From assembly GCA_016169945.1 (NCBI GenBank), contig JADLSH010000367.1, forward strand, positions 3,410,001 through 3,474,000: a DNA stretch of 64,000 nt, written 5' to 3'. The stretch's first letter is position 1, and each line of letters opens with the position of its first letter. Positions 32,801-41,930 of the stretch are shown here, one piece after another. The translations under genes were made by a program, and so were the position numbers. A model generated the notes under the pieces. The model saw only the letters and a list, made by a program, of their open reading frames with translations. It was not told where the DNA came from and ran no database searches. This DNA comes from Trachythela sp. YZ-2020. Lineage: Eukaryota > Cnidaria > Anthozoa > Malacalcyonacea > Clavulariidae.

Positions 32801-35716
32801 ATTAGTTATGCAATTCTGATTAACTATTTTTATAACATTGAACAAAATTTTTGAACAGTTTTAGAACATTTTTTATAACACTTTCTATTTTCTTCAATGA
32901 TCAGATGTTAATATTGTATTCTATTTTTATTGGATCTTTAATAAAGAGTTTATTATAGTTTAAAAAAAAAAGGAAAAAAAAGATAAATGTACAATTATTG
33001 GATAAATCACGTTACTGGTGAACGTGTAAACTGTATTATGTACTGTGGTTCTCATTGTTATTTCTATTTGAAGGTATTCTGATATTCTCGTTCATAGACT
33101 TTTGGCTGTTGCTATTGGAGCAATGCCATCATTTCCTCAAATGTTTAACAAACAAAATACACAGGTAAAGAAAGTTCATTAAACAGGGTGTATAAAAAAT
33201 GTAGACAATTTTCAAATGGCCTCTAAACTGAAAATTAGCACATTTCATGATCAACTTTTCCCCTATGTACCCATGCAAATCGCGTTTTAAACATGGCCGG
33301 ATTTTGAGGGGAGGTATAGGGAGGTGCCCACCTCCCCTGGGATCGTTTTGTACCTCTCCTGGATATCTATACACCTCCCCTGAGAATTTTTGCACCTCTC
33401 CTGGAAATTTATACACTTCCCCTTGTTAACAGTGAAATGATGGATCAAAGTCAAAATTTAATATTGAACAATAACAGAACCATTACAACCAACTTGCCAA
33501 GTTTGATCAAACACAATTTCAGTTGGATAAGTCATACAATCATAATGCATATAAATACATACATTACATTACATACATAAAGTGACATTTTTTACTTCAG
33601 GGGGCTACGTCTTAAACCCTAAAATCCAGGGGCCCGGACGCTGCACCTCCCCGAAAAATGTTTCCACCTCCCGTTGAATCGTTCATAACTAATAGCAATG
33701 AAAACAGTATCGTCTTTCCAATGAAATACTCAAAATATCAATTCTTTCCTATGTAGGATATTTGTAACCAGTTAAATAAACGTCATCACATGGCACAACT
33801 GGCTTCTCGAGCTTCAGTTGAACTGCATACACAGGTTAGTCACGTGGTTCTAAACCATTGTTAAATAATAGTTACGATTCTTTTCCGAGTAAAAATGTGA
33901 CACCCATCAGACATCAACTTTGCATGTGATTTGAATAGGGTATATATCAAAACGTTTGGCTTATTTTATTGCCGTTGAAGTATATAGAAGTATATAGGAA
34001 TTATTATTCATATTTTGTTATTCATTATTCTTTATTGTTTTTTATTTCAATCAATATTTATTGCTTACATGAAGCTGTTATTCATTACCCCATTTTCACC
34101 CCGATCAAACACGTATTGAAAACATTCTCGTAGCAGTCTTCACTTGACTAGTCCCCAAGCTTCGATTGCTTTCCCTAAATTCATACAATAATTGCAACAA
34201 ATTAGGAACATGATAACATAATCATTAGTAAATGTAATTATTTCTTTAACTTTTCAAGCTATTTTTCAAAGATCGCATTGTGGTTGAAGAAGCTTACCTA
34301 TTGTTTGTAAGAAAGAATGCACTACAAGTGTTGATTCCTAAGTACGGAATTGAAGGAAATATATTTTTACGTGAAGTAACATCACGAAGCAAGTTTGATG
34401 ATGAGGTACGCTCCAGATTGTCAGGAATACAAGAACGATGAAAGGGGAAGGGGGAAGATTGTATTTCTCGTTGAAAGGCCACTTTCATTCATATATATTT
34501 GTACACTATATTTCAATTTAGATCATATTTAAATCATGGAAGTTTATGTGTTTTTCAAATTATATACAACAATTCTGCAATAAGATTGATAATTCCAAAA
34601 AATATTTATCTAAAATTAAAACAGGCACCTCTGTCCCCATTTCCCTTCCTGGAATCCTGGTACAAGGAACGAGGGACAACCACCCCTCTCCTACTCCCCG
34701 ATTGTGGTATCCATGTAGATTGCAGTAAATATCTGTTGCAACGTTATTTCTATGTAGTAATACATAAAAAGAGATAATAATTTTTGTGTTTTGTTGCAGG
34801 AGTCATCGTTAACGATTGATGATGTCACTTTCAGAGTATTTTCCAAAGTTTTAGTTCAAATCAAGGTGGAAACATCGTCATCAAGAAATCGATTTGTTAA
34901 TATTTCCCTTGTTCAGCCTTCGGTAGGTATTTGCGTTAAATATTAAATTGCTATAATTACTATAATGGTTTCACTAAGCAAATGAATGTCAACTGGCAAC
35001 TATAGTGATGCATGTAAATGCGTTTCATTATATAAATGCGTTTCATTATATAAATGAATGTAGTATAGTCTTGTATATGATGGCAAATAAATGGAAATTA
35101 AAGATATAGTTTGACTTTCTTGCTGCTACAAATGATCAACACTTTCCAACATGGCAGCCAACATCTACTGCCCTGTGACGCTTACTTGAGACCACTGCTT
35201 GAGACCCACCAGTTGGCATTATTTACGTTTGACGATGTTCATTGTGCCTGAGATTGTAATATTTAATCAGCATAGTGGACATTTTGTCGCTAATTTAGAA
35301 TGGCTCACTTCTGATGGGACTGTCTTTACAATTCATTCAACTCCATCAATTCATTGATCCAACAATTGTTCTACTTCATGACATCATAAATTGAATGCTC
35401 TGGGAAAGTGCCCCGACCTGCGACCCAGGGAAGAATATGTGCCCAGAATATATGCATGGCACGGGTTATTATATCGAACTTTCATTTAAATTTCATATTC
35501 ATTTTTTTTTAAGTTCAAGTAATGTTCTCGAATATCTAAAAATATAAAGTCTACAAGAATATATATTAAGTGGATATTTTATTATGGGGAGAGTATTTCT
35601 CTATAATTATGTACATATCTCCCTTGTAGGTACCTGGATTGAGTGTTGATCCATTCGATACAGATCCCACAGCGGAGACCATTCAACCAGAATTAAAGAA
35701 ACTAAGAACAGTTTAA
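7792..35716 (+). CDS. DIS3: DIS3 / RRP44, exosome complex exoribonuclease, 26 coding exons
   Basis: Catalytic subunit of the RNA exosome: 3'-5' RNase II-type exoribonuclease plus PIN endonuclease, acting on nuclear and cytoplasmic RNA. Exons: 7792-8010, 12405-12467, 12961-13055, 13408-13482, 13646-13776, 14178-14260, 14769-14861, 16087-16106, 16276-16324, 16797-16952, 19015-19053, 19445-19513, 20004-20141, 25927-26073, 26683-26799, 28129-28295, 28611-28695, 28944-29071, 30106-30192, 31058-31214, 31938-32158, 33074-33164, 33757-33834, 34259-34405, 34800-34922, 35630-35716. All junctions are GT-AG and phases agree. The total of 2,865 nt gives 954 aa (human DIS3: 958). CR3 cysteines are C31, C36 and C39. 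PIN acidic residues appear in VPDTN (D66), [15 protein letters not shown] and LLTNDAA. The RNB active site [10 protein letters not shown] is at 476-485. [17 protein letters not shown] is intact, followed by an S1-like C-terminus. An in-frame ATG at 7756 exists, but MLKSKTF at 7792 matches the family start. I see no inactivating change. Confidence 0.97.
8171..8630. mobile_element. MITE with 22-bp perfect terminal inverted repeats
   Basis: 8171-8192 (ggaagtggagtcatagaata plus cc) is exactly inverted at 8609-8630. Length 460 bp, non-coding, inside DIS3 intron 1. No clear target duplication, so the superfamily is open. Confidence 0.75.
9036..9600 (-). mobile_element. LINE relic, C-terminal reverse-transcriptase tail, antisense in intron 1
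   Basis: The minus strand at 9463-9212 encodes [20 protein letters not shown] followed by [10 protein letters not shown]. This is the conserved end of CR1/Jockey-type LINE ORF2 proteins. The preceding coding sequence (to about 9600) is broken. A TTA/ATT microsatellite (about 9041-9057) lies beyond the 3' end, as in many LINE tails. Confidence 0.75.
14915..15516. repeat. Inverted aggggcaaatcact pair framing a MITE
   Basis: AGGGGCAAATCACT (14915-14928) is exactly inverted at 15503-15516. Between them lie A-rich aaatcacaaaaa runs on both sides and a second, inner element at 15015-15422. A direct repeat, aatctcgtacac, occurs on both sides. It looks like one element inserted into another, in DIS3 intron 7. 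Confidence 0.55.
15015..15422. mobile_element. MITE with 24-bp perfect terminal inverted repeats
   Basis: 15015-15038 (aggcccgtttcagacgccgc plus tcca) is exactly inverted at 15399-15422. Length 408 bp. The interior is rich in gcgac/gtcgc motifs and has no coding capacity. It lies in DIS3 intron 7. Confidence 0.8.
17355..17955. mobile_element. 600-bp foldback element in DIS3 intron 10
   Basis: The two halves are near reverse complements over almost their whole length. The ends are caguttaggcggata-type (17355-17369, DNA cagttaggcggata) against tatccgcctgacttag (17940-17955). Matching inner blocks include ttgtgataaaagcaccatat with its inverse, and aaattccaagttcattttaa with its inverse. The centre lies near 17650. 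Non-coding. Confidence 0.75.
18174..18522. mobile_element. MITE filled with caacaagttgt tandem repeats
   Basis: The ends gtacacacgtaaaaacgca (18174-18192) and tgcgagatttttacgtgtgtac (18501-18522) are inverted copies apart from a few bases. The interior is a degenerate tandem of an 11-bp unit, itself near-palindromic (acaagttgt); the clearest run is 18350-18405. DIS3 intron 10. Confidence 0.65.
20232..20308. repeat. Near-perfect 77-bp palindrome
   Basis: Arms of about 35 bp (tactaagatttttctcg...ttcgatggga and inverse) with one mismatch and a 6-nt centre. A related arm (gatttttctcggcatttcgt) occurs at 41289-41313 next to the first WAP-like gene, so this is a dispersed family. Confidence 0.8.
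20575..20852. mobile_element. Foldback MITE in a TA microsatellite
   Basis: The left arm from 20575 (agctaattcaaaaaaggttg...) matches the inverse of the right arm ending at 20852 over about 75 bp with few mismatches. TA repeats directly abut both ends. Length 278 bp. Confidence 0.8.
20878..21143. mobile_element. Foldback element with 95-bp arms
   Basis: 20878-20972 and 21049-21143 are reverse complements at 94 of 95 positions, with a 76-bp GC-rich loop (cgcgcgcgcgcg). TA repeats precede it. The near-identity of the arms suggests recent insertion or arm conversion. Confidence 0.85.
21227..21315. repeat. 38-bp-arm perfect palindrome
   Basis: 21227-21264 and 21278-21315 are exact reverse complements around a 13-nt spacer. 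A TA microsatellite abuts the left side and another lies at 21385-21405. Confidence 0.85.
21462..21690. repeat. 69-bp tandem repeat, about 3.3 copies
   Basis: The unit begins gtatagatgtaacctgagtg and includes ggttaggcctaggtttgtta. Copies start near 21461, 21530, 21599 and 21668 (partial), with a few substitutions. The minus strand is open across them ([20 protein letters not shown]) because 69 is a multiple of three; I do not call a gene. Confidence 0.8.
22508..24958 (+). CDS. 816-aa heptad-repeat acidic protein nested in DIS3 intron 13 (hypothetical)
   Basis: One uninterrupted ORF on the DIS3 strand. I do not recognise the family. Residues 1-370 are non-repetitive and Ser/Glu/Asn-rich. Residues about 370-475 carry about four 21-23-residue units resembling [20 protein letters not shown]. 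Residues 535-793 (24110-24886) are about 37 copies of a heptapeptide, consensus YLEGQET (21 bp), with Tyr often replaced by Cys. A short unrepeated tail ends [12 protein letters not shown]. There is no signal peptide and no membrane segment. The 21-residue units may be 3 x 7, so the heptads may derive from them. The repeat stretch is open in other frames too, so the coding case rests on the roughly 1,600-nt non-repeat part staying open in AT-rich DNA. Start alternatives are M1 and M26 (MDEDQQ). The composition (Glu/Gln/Leu/Tyr) recalls involucrin-like scaffold proteins by analogy only. It could be an expressed nested gene or a domesticated ORF. Confidence 0.65.
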   Translation: MISIPRNNVLFWRSKECAISNYDNYMDEDQQPDDAAEQHAEKTVSSENLPDSSSVQDLTSLFSKLSFHDMVENVEIDTQDESNSIEIGFKDQRIKQKHFPSSWHSYNIQEPNVKNYKVSQSKNNEEFLLHFKPLFSSTLSSLNGNIFVYKSTNVRTECTETIWSERSRYFHQQENGNCWITPKIFSSTEVFSFDANHSFINPLSFLYRYRSRFAVFLLNVLIRAGRLKENFDLSDRENVCVLDDSLREGKENTPEVQQKDSEYPLVHRIPSEKQETRPEEQLTYPKHSQTAIEEGNTSSAEHEFCDKETIRLRKQETYMKEQGTLNKVHEPLSQQGNEELNFVVGQENLIPKEGFYQDEVLTLVKNLEDETVEQGIYPDDELTLVKEQESLTPEQEVDLEEELTLIAEQETVTAPEQGIYSNAELTLIAEQDNLTPERGIYSDAELTLIAEQCSFTTEQGIYLHLEELTLAEEQKGCTEEHTSIKDRDGHPGDQRVSFRDIKNLLADIEARVHVEQQEDGYNGEGDTCIDGQEIYLAEQETYLERQETYLEGQVTYLEAQYINLEKQEDDLEGQETYLEAQDTNIEKQENDLEGQETYLEGLETYLEGQETYLEGQETYLEGQETYLEGQETYLEGQETCLEGQETYLEGQETYLEGQETCLEGQETYLEGQETYLEGQETYLEGQETYLEGQETCLEGQETYLEGQETCLDGQDTCLEGQETYLKGQETYLDGQETDLDEQQTYFEGHETYLEGRESFLEGHVTYDEEQRTNCEQQGIYLEGQEIYFEGLGEETFRTVKNVSPRARDLFRKALFR
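26074..28128. other. DIS3 introns 14-15 region with antisense LINE tail
   Basis: Intron 14 (26074-26682) begins with a gggggccggttgttcaaacc motif at about 26155, like the ends of the MITE at 56945; it may be a truncated copy. Intron 15 (26800-28128) carries the LINE relic below. Confidence 0.5.
27320..27963 (-). mobile_element. LINE relic, ORF2 C-terminus and 3' tail, antisense in DIS3 intron 15
   Basis: The minus strand at 27963-27604 encodes [20 protein letters not shown], then GRIIT and GWQTLAIEH. This is the well-known block after the reverse transcriptase of CR1/Jockey-type LINEs. The frame ends at 27604 and a 3' untranslated stretch with aac repeats follows to about 27320. It is 5'-truncated, the usual fate of LINE copies. 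Confidence 0.85.
29072..31057. other. DIS3 introns 18 and 19
   Basis: Intron 18 (29072-30105) has G-rich and C-rich blocks (about 29755-29862) that can pair with each other. Intron 19 (30193-31057) shows nothing recognisable. No additional exon is supported. Confidence 0.5.
33300..33440. repeat. Short imperfect tandem repeat in DIS3 intron 22
   Basis: Three to four units of about 23 bp built on acctc(t/c)cctggaatttatac, with a further acctcccc motif near 33645. Probably a remnant of a G/C-rich MITE end. Confidence 0.4.
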
Positions 35717-36325
35717 TATGTCAAAGTTATAAATATTTTACACATCAAAACTGTCTCTGTAATACCTCGATGGGCTCATGTTTAGGATGAATGGCGAACA
35801 AGGATTGCTCACTCGGTGCTATCATTGTAACATGGTATGGGTAAAACATGGGGTATGGTGTCAATAACTGATAAGACAATATATCACTCGATGATCGAAC
35901 TGTTTCAGGTAGCGTACAGTTGCGTACAGCAATACACTGATCCGCTAATATCACAAGAAGTGAGATTCGTCAACGAACTAATATACAGCACAGACAATGG
36001 AATACGTACAGTTTTCAGTGTTATGGCAGTGCATGCAGGGCATCCAAAATCTGCATATGTGCCAATATGCAGACAAATGTCACAGGATATGAAGAAAATT
36101 TCGAATGGCGCACGACATTTTTATAATTGAGGAAATGTGCAGGTGAAAGTTTTGGCTGGTTTTGCGCTGTATGATGGATCTTCAGAAAAAAAGAAAGCAT
36201 CATATAGTTGGATCCAGAAAAATATTGCACAAAATGTTTGATAATATAAGATGACCGTCTCCTGAATGTTTCTTACAAATTACTTCTAAGCAAGATGGAT
36301 GTCGTTGCAAGTTGTATATTTGTAA

Positions 36326-36331
36326 AATAAA
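36326..36331 (+). promoter_or_regulatory. DIS3: Likely DIS3 polyadenylation signal (AATAAA)
   Basis: A canonical AATAAA about 610 nt after the DIS3 stop. A second copy at 36369-36374 may be used instead. Short open frames in the 3' flank (for example 35837-36130) are ascribed to the untranslated region. Confidence 0.5.
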
Positions 36332-36374
36332 CGTATAAACTTGTTTTATTCAACTTTTAATGATATCTAATAAA

Positions 36375-37590
36375 GCTGTTTTTCATTATTTTGTAAAAAC
36401 TTGTTACATGGTAACATGGATTGGTGAAAACGTTTTAGTAAAGTTATAACTCAATTTATGCCTATCTTCACTCATGAAACGGTCCTAATATTTCTGCTGA
36501 AATTGACAAATACGCCTGACTTCCCCGATTCAATGTTGTTATTTACTTGTACTATAAGGACTATGTCTATGTATCAATAACCACAACAGTGATACATGTG
36601 GTGCCAAGAAGGTACAGTAGGTGTGAAGTCTCATTTATGGTGCTTTGAGGTTCTTTCACTAGATCTAGGACTTCGTACTTGCGAGGGACCCAGGGATTGG
36701 TGAACGCTTGCCCCCATCAGTCTCGCACCCATGTACTTTGGTTTGCTCCGTCCCCACTCAACGCTCGCCAGGGACGTGAACGCTGTGCAGTGTTCTGGGT
36801 CCAGTATCGCCGGCAAATTTTTTGCGAAAGATTCTTATATAGTTAGGGTGCGTGTTATCGTAGGACAATAGAATACGCAGTCTTCCAAATGCGTTTAGTC
36901 TTTACGTGTTTGGCTAACATGTTGTGGATTCTATGGCGCACATAAAAGCTTGAGAAGTTATGAGACATTTCCGGGACCCTTTGAACAGCCCGGGCCCTAG
37001 GTATTTTTCCCTCTGGTAGTGTGTCAGAAGTCAGAACTGTAAATGAAATAAAAATGACAATAGCGAGAGAAATATAATAAACTTTGCGCCGTATATACTT
37101 CTATGCCTATGGCTATGCCTATGGTGTTGTCACGCGATCTAAAAATACAAGATGTAAACAAAATAAATTTTAAACCGAAATCAAGTTAGAAATAGAAACC
37201 AAAAGCTTGAATTAACAATCACAATAAAAGGCGAACAGGAAAATCTAACTCGTCAAATAGTCAATGATTTAAAACTTGGAAGAATCATACATGTTTCGTT
37301 AAAATTCGCTAACTGCAGATGTGTCAAACCTTAGAATAATCCGGACATAGTACAATTTCATAAACACTCTTGTTTGTCAAACTCTATATTATGAATGTTA
37401 CAATTTAAAGGTAATATCTTTTCAACAAATCATACAAATGAAGGTTATATAAAACCTACTTGTAGACTGGTCGCGCAATTTTGAAAACGGGTGTAAACCG
37501 ATTTGAAAGGTTTATAAATGTTAATAAGACACTGACCACTGTTGTTGACATGTGTACATTACTTTATACCCGTGTTTATACGAATTTACA
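36375..37590. other. Intergenic sequence
   Basis: No gene recognised. 36944-37015 is a near-identical direct copy of 43741-43814. Confidence 0.5.
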
Positions 37591-37990
37591 ATAAAGAAAC
37601 ATGTGTTGTCTTGACAGTTTCTTTTGTTATATAAGCTAATCCACGGACTTATGAGAATCGATGAGCCTTCACCAGCCAATGCCAACAACCGAAGAGAAAC
37701 ACGATCATCCGATCCTGACCATTCGACGTTCGTGACAACACGGTGCAAGACTACCACCTTCCAGAAGTCGTACTTAAATAGATCTACCAGACTGTGGAAT
37801 GTACTACAGTCAGTTCAAAAATGGACGTCGTAAAAAGGGCCGCTGTAATGTATAAGGGGCCGCTGTAATTGGCGAAAGCTGTAGCGTGTTCCATGCCATT
37901 AGAATATCTATGTTCTACATACAGTATTATGTCCTTTGTGTGTTTATATCTAGCATGTTTATTGGCAAAGTTAAATAAATAAATAATCAG
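37590..37990 (+). mobile_element. LINE relic, ORF2 C-terminus with TAAA tail
   Basis: The plus strand at 37624-37833 encodes RSSDPDHSTFVTTRCKTTTF followed by QKSYLNRSTRLWNVL. This is the typical C-terminal block of Jockey-like LINEs. About 140 nt later a TAAATAAATAAAT tail (37975-37988) ends the element. 5'-truncated. Confidence 0.8.
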
Positions 37991-38499
37991 CATGCATTCC
38001 ATTTGTTATTTGTCCGATCAGTGGCTCCTTTTGAGTTTCATTTAGTAAATGTGGCTATATATCTTCTATCGCATTTAAGAATATATTTTATCGCATGAAA
38101 AATGGTCAATTTCACAAAACAGCCGGTGGGATTTATTCACAATTGACCAGCACTTCCGCGACGTTTGTTAATTGAAAACTATATATTGTAAAATAAGATG
38201 AGGAGAAAAGCCGATGGAGTTTACTCACTGCAGTGAAAGTTCCGTGTACGTACGCACCACAATGCATTGCGCTTGAGCTCGATTAGCTACCAAACTATGG
38301 GGCTCGCTCAGGCTCGCCCCAACAAGCTTTCTAATACAACATTCATACTTAGATTAAAGTCATTGAATGCAATTTTGAAATGAAACAAAACTGTATATTT
38401 TATTCTATTTTTGATTTGGCAGTTCAAAATTATTTTCCTCTGCCTTTCCTCAAATATGGTCTGCCAATGTCAGGCCAATATTTCGAGCCCCGAGTTAAA

Positions 38500-38633
38500 T
38501 AAGCAATTGCAAATATATCACATACACTCAAACATTCTCTGCTGCTTTCTATATCTATACATTTACTACATGTCTATAAGCAAATTAAGTATTTTGTTAT
38601 TTCAGCTCAATGTGTCTTCTCTTGCAGGTTTAC
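38500..38633 (-). other. Candidate 3' untranslated exon of WAP-like gene A
   Basis: On the minus strand, tttctttttcag|GTAAACCTGCAAG forms a strong acceptor at 38634/38633. The following block is conserved in all three paralogue loci (from 38633, 44598 and 58532), including the divergent third one. A donor-like aaaaa|gtaagg lies just after the stop codon of gene A at 40345. The right boundary given here is arbitrary. Confidence 0.4.
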
Positions 38634-39250
38634 CTGAAAAAGAATCCAGAAGTTGAATAGCAATAAAATTAACCTCAGGGATGCCGGAACTGTGGGGGCA
38701 AGAGGGGCATTGCCCTTTACCAAGGCCAAGGGGGGCAAGACTGCCCTTTTGATTTAAGGTAAATTAAACTTCAAACATTTGTTGATATGTGCAAACTCAA
38801 ATAATTCGTCTATACGTTCTCATTTCATAGGAAAATATGATCAAACGACAAACATTGTTGCCAAATACACATGGTTCATTTTCGTAACGTCCACAACACA
38901 TGTTTTCTTTTAGACTTATTAGCATTATTATCAAAACAGTTTTTGATATTCAAGCGATATTGAAAAACACATTTGATATTTTGTCTGAAATATAATGTCC
39001 ACAATGAAGAATTGCCCATATTGTTATTTTTATGGTTTTGTGTTAAAATGTTACCAAATTTGCAGGTCTAAATAAAATAAAATGAGAACTACTATCATTG
39101 CAAAAAAATTTTGATTATCACAAAAGAAGTTGACACACACAGCTAATAATGGATGTACACAGCTGACCAGAAACAGTATACTTTTTATGCCTTGAAGTTC
39201 ATGCATTGAAGTTCATGCTTTTAAAAGTTGGTTATTAATAAACGTTCTAG

Positions 39251-39727
39251 GTAAGGGACCGGTTGTTTATTACATCCCAGGGGGTGGTGGTTTTGAGGTG
39301 GGAGTAAAATTTTTGACCCTATCTATGTTAGGGGAGTAAATTTTTAATCTATTATAAAATTAGAGGGGGGGTTAAAATTGTAAGTCCTATAAATGCTCAA
39401 GCTGAGAGAAAGTTATCGAACGTTGGACCTTTTCTCTGTCCAATTTAAAGAATAATTCTTGTTAACTCCATTCGTCTTTGCAGCTACCATATTGCATGGT
39501 AAAAGCATGGTATCAAGAAATAAACGCTCTATTTCTGCTTATGGCAATGAATGATTCAAGAAATAGAAACCTAAAATGTTGGGGGGGGGTTTAAATTTTC
39601 TGAATATGTTCAAATAGGGGGGTTATTTTTTCATTGAAAGTTATTTGGGGGGTTAATAATTGATTGACAATCTTTTTTTGGAAAGCACGCCCCCCCCCCT
39701 GGGACGTAATAAACGATCGGTCCCTAA
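39251..39727. mobile_element. MITE with gggaccggt inverted ends, duplication copy 1
   Basis: Left GGGACCGGTTGTTTATTACA pairs with the inverse of the right end (tgtaataaac-like, ending ...cgatcggtccc). G-runs and C-runs lie inside the ends. The same element occupies the equivalent place in copy 2 (about 46024-46206), shortened internally, so insertion came before the duplication. Confidence 0.75.
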
Positions 39728-40348
39728 GTACACACAATTCTGATTTTAAGCAGGATTAGATGCAAGTTTCGAATTCTGCTTGAGACATGAATTTTTGGTT
39801 GTTCTAGCAATGTCAGAATTGATATCAAACAAGTACTTTCTGACTTAAGGTGCGACATATATTTAAGGACTCCTGGCTATAGTTATAGGATGTGCATCTT
39901 ATAGAGTGTATAAAACAATTGGATTTCTAAATAATTCACGAGCATGAACCTTGTGATGCAATTAACACTAAATTACGGATGCCAAGAAAAAACACACTGT
40001 TTTCCAAATGACAAATTTCAATTAAAACATTAAAACAGTAAAAACTGGGTCTTCAGTCTTCACTTCCGGTTTTGCTATTTTTCCTAGGGAAAAGTATATG
40101 TTGTGGCCTGTTGCCATTCTTTATTCTGAAACATCGAATGTGGATCTCTTGTCCAATGGAAAGACATGAAAAATGGACTATGACACTTGCTGTATAACAA
40201 ATAAAATTGAATTGCTGTTGACAAAACTGTCACTGACAAACCACCTTAAAAATAGTGGTTTGCAGTTTACTGGGAACAATAGCAATAAACAAAAAACAGC
40301 CAAACTGTCTACAGTATAGAATCATAAAGCATTGCGATACCTTACTTT

Positions 40349-41170
40349 TTATGGCTTCTGTGGTTGATAGACTGGTTGTGGTGGTTGATAGACTGGTTGT
40401 GGTGGTTGATAGACTGGTTGTGGTGGTTGATAGACTGGTTGTGGTGGTTGATAGACTGGTTGTGGTGGTTGATAGACTGATTGTGGTGGTTGATAGACTG
40501 GTGGTGGACCTTGAGGATAGTTAATAACATTTGAATCAGCAACCACAGCAGTTGATGTTGCTGGCGTTGTAATGAGTGGGGTTGTAGTGACTACCAAACC
40601 AGGAGATCTACGTTGTGAACAGTAGACACACAACACAATACCGACAATGGTTCCTACACCACCAAGAACACAAAGCACTATTACAGCGATAATCCAACTG
40701 GCCAAACCACAGGTTCCATTCTGACAAGAATAGTCACAACAATATTCGTTGTCACCACCGCAGTCTGAATGAAGAATACAAGAGTCTCCCAAACAGCTCT
40801 CACGACATGTTTCATCGCAACAATATGTGTCTCCACCGCAGTCTGATTGAAGCAAACAAGAGTGTCCCAAACAGCTCTCACGACATGTTTCATCGCAACA
40901 ATATGTGTCTCCACTGCAGTCTGATTGAAGAATACAAGAGTGTCCCACACAGCTCACGCGACATATGTTATTGCAGCAGTACTTGCCATGTCCGCAGTCA
41001 GTATTGTAACTACACGACTTTCCCACACAGCTATAAGCGCATTCATATTGATTACAACAAGGTTGTGATACAGGGCAGTCAAAGTTGTTACTGCAGTAGC
41101 TTTGCCCTTGAGTTTGTCCGTACAAAACGGCGGAAAGGGCAATAGAAAAGAAAACTTTAAAAACCGTCAT
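40349..41170 (-). CDS. WAP-like cysteine-rich single-pass membrane protein, paralogue A (5 modules)
   Basis: 273 aa. The start ATG is at 41170 (MTVFKVFFSIALSAVLYGQT), a clear signal peptide; the longer upstream frame starts inside a repeat and was not used. The ectodomain has one diverged plus four regular modules of about 26 residues with six cysteines, C-x4-C-x5-C-x5-CC-x3-C (for example SDCGGDTYCCDETC). This resembles the C-terminal half of a WAP four-disulfide core. A transmembrane helix follows (WIIAVIVLCVLGGVGTIVGI), then a short basic stretch (CSQRRS). The cytoplasmic tail has a PPVY WW-binding motif and about seven YQPPQPV heptapeptides (21-bp repeat). The layout recalls Shisa/CYYR1-type adaptors by architecture only. 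I infer an extracellular protease-inhibitor-like or adhesion role, unproven. Confidence 0.85.
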   Translation of the reverse strand: MTVFKVFFSIALSAVLYGQTQGQSYCSNNFDCPVSQPCCNQYECAYSCVGKSCSYNTDCGHGKYCCNNICRVSCVGHSCILQSDCSGDTYCCDETCRESCLGHSCLLQSDCGGDTYCCDETCRESCLGDSCILHSDCGGDNEYCCDYSCQNGTCGLASWIIAVIVLCVLGGVGTIVGIVLCVYCSQRRSPGLVVTTTPLITTPATSTAVVADSNVINYPQGPPPVYQPPQSVYQPPQPVYQPPQPVYQPPQPVYQPPQPVYQPPQPVYQPQKP

Positions 41171-41617
41171 AATTCTCAGTATGAAAGTATCAGACTTGTA
41201 TAGTTGTATACTTGTATTCGACCCTTCGAAATCGTCATGTGACTTGAGATATGCGCGCGCAGATCCGGTTATTACGCAATTAAAAATGAAGATTTTTCTC
41301 GGCATTTCGTTCGATAGCGCCATAGCGGGACTTATTAGAAGGTGTTTGTAATACTCGAACGAAAATTTACATACATTTTTTAAACCTAGCCAGGAGCCCT
41401 GCTATTTTTCCCAACTGCTCCTGGCTATGTCTAAAAAAATGTATATAAATTTTTGTTCGAGTATTCGAGTATTCCATCACCTTCTATTACACAACTAACC
41501 TGCCTTTTGCCTGCCTCACATTCTCTCGTCCTTTGATATATGGGGACGTCTGCGGGGCAGGCTACCCAACAACTGGCTACAACTGTCAACAAGGAATATG
41601 GTGAAGGCACATGAGCC

Positions 41618-41894
41618 CAGGGACGTAGCCAGAACGTTCAAAGGGGGGGAGCCCTGGATTAAAAAAAATTTTCCCGGACAGTGCTCACTATTAAGTATGT
41701 TTTAACGTCCAAAACCTGAAAATTTAACGTATAAGCCAAAAGTTTTTGTCCAAAAAATGTAAATTCTTTGGATTTAAAGTAGTCGTGCCAACATGTTGGG
41801 CATAATTCATGGTTTTGCAGTAAGTATTAGCACTAGATATAACCAAAGGGGGGGAGCCGCGGCTCCCAAGGCTCCCCCCCTGCCTACGTCCCTG
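41618..41894. mobile_element. hAT MITE with perfect 8-bp target duplication
   Basis: Starts CAGGGACGTAG and ends CTACGTCCCTG; G-rich and C-rich inner ends are also inverted. It is flanked by the exact octamer catgagcc at 41610-41617 and 41895-41902, diagnostic of hAT-type insertion. 277 bp, non-coding, present only in duplication copy 1. Confidence 0.9.
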
Positions 41895-41930
41895 CATGAG
41901 CCTCACGACACTGACTGGGGAATTAGTATT

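Noticed and set aside
35837..36130. 97-codon plus frame after the DIS3 stop
   Set aside because: Lies in the presumed 3' untranslated region before the AATAAA; no similarity.
36631..36816. 61-codon minus frame
   Set aside because: No start context, domain or splice support.
38411..38656. 81-codon plus frame near the left end of duplication copy 1 (also at 44374)
   Set aside because: Conserved only because the DNA is duplicated; the two copies differ in frame at the C-terminus, and the conserved block is better explained as a minus-strand acceptor.
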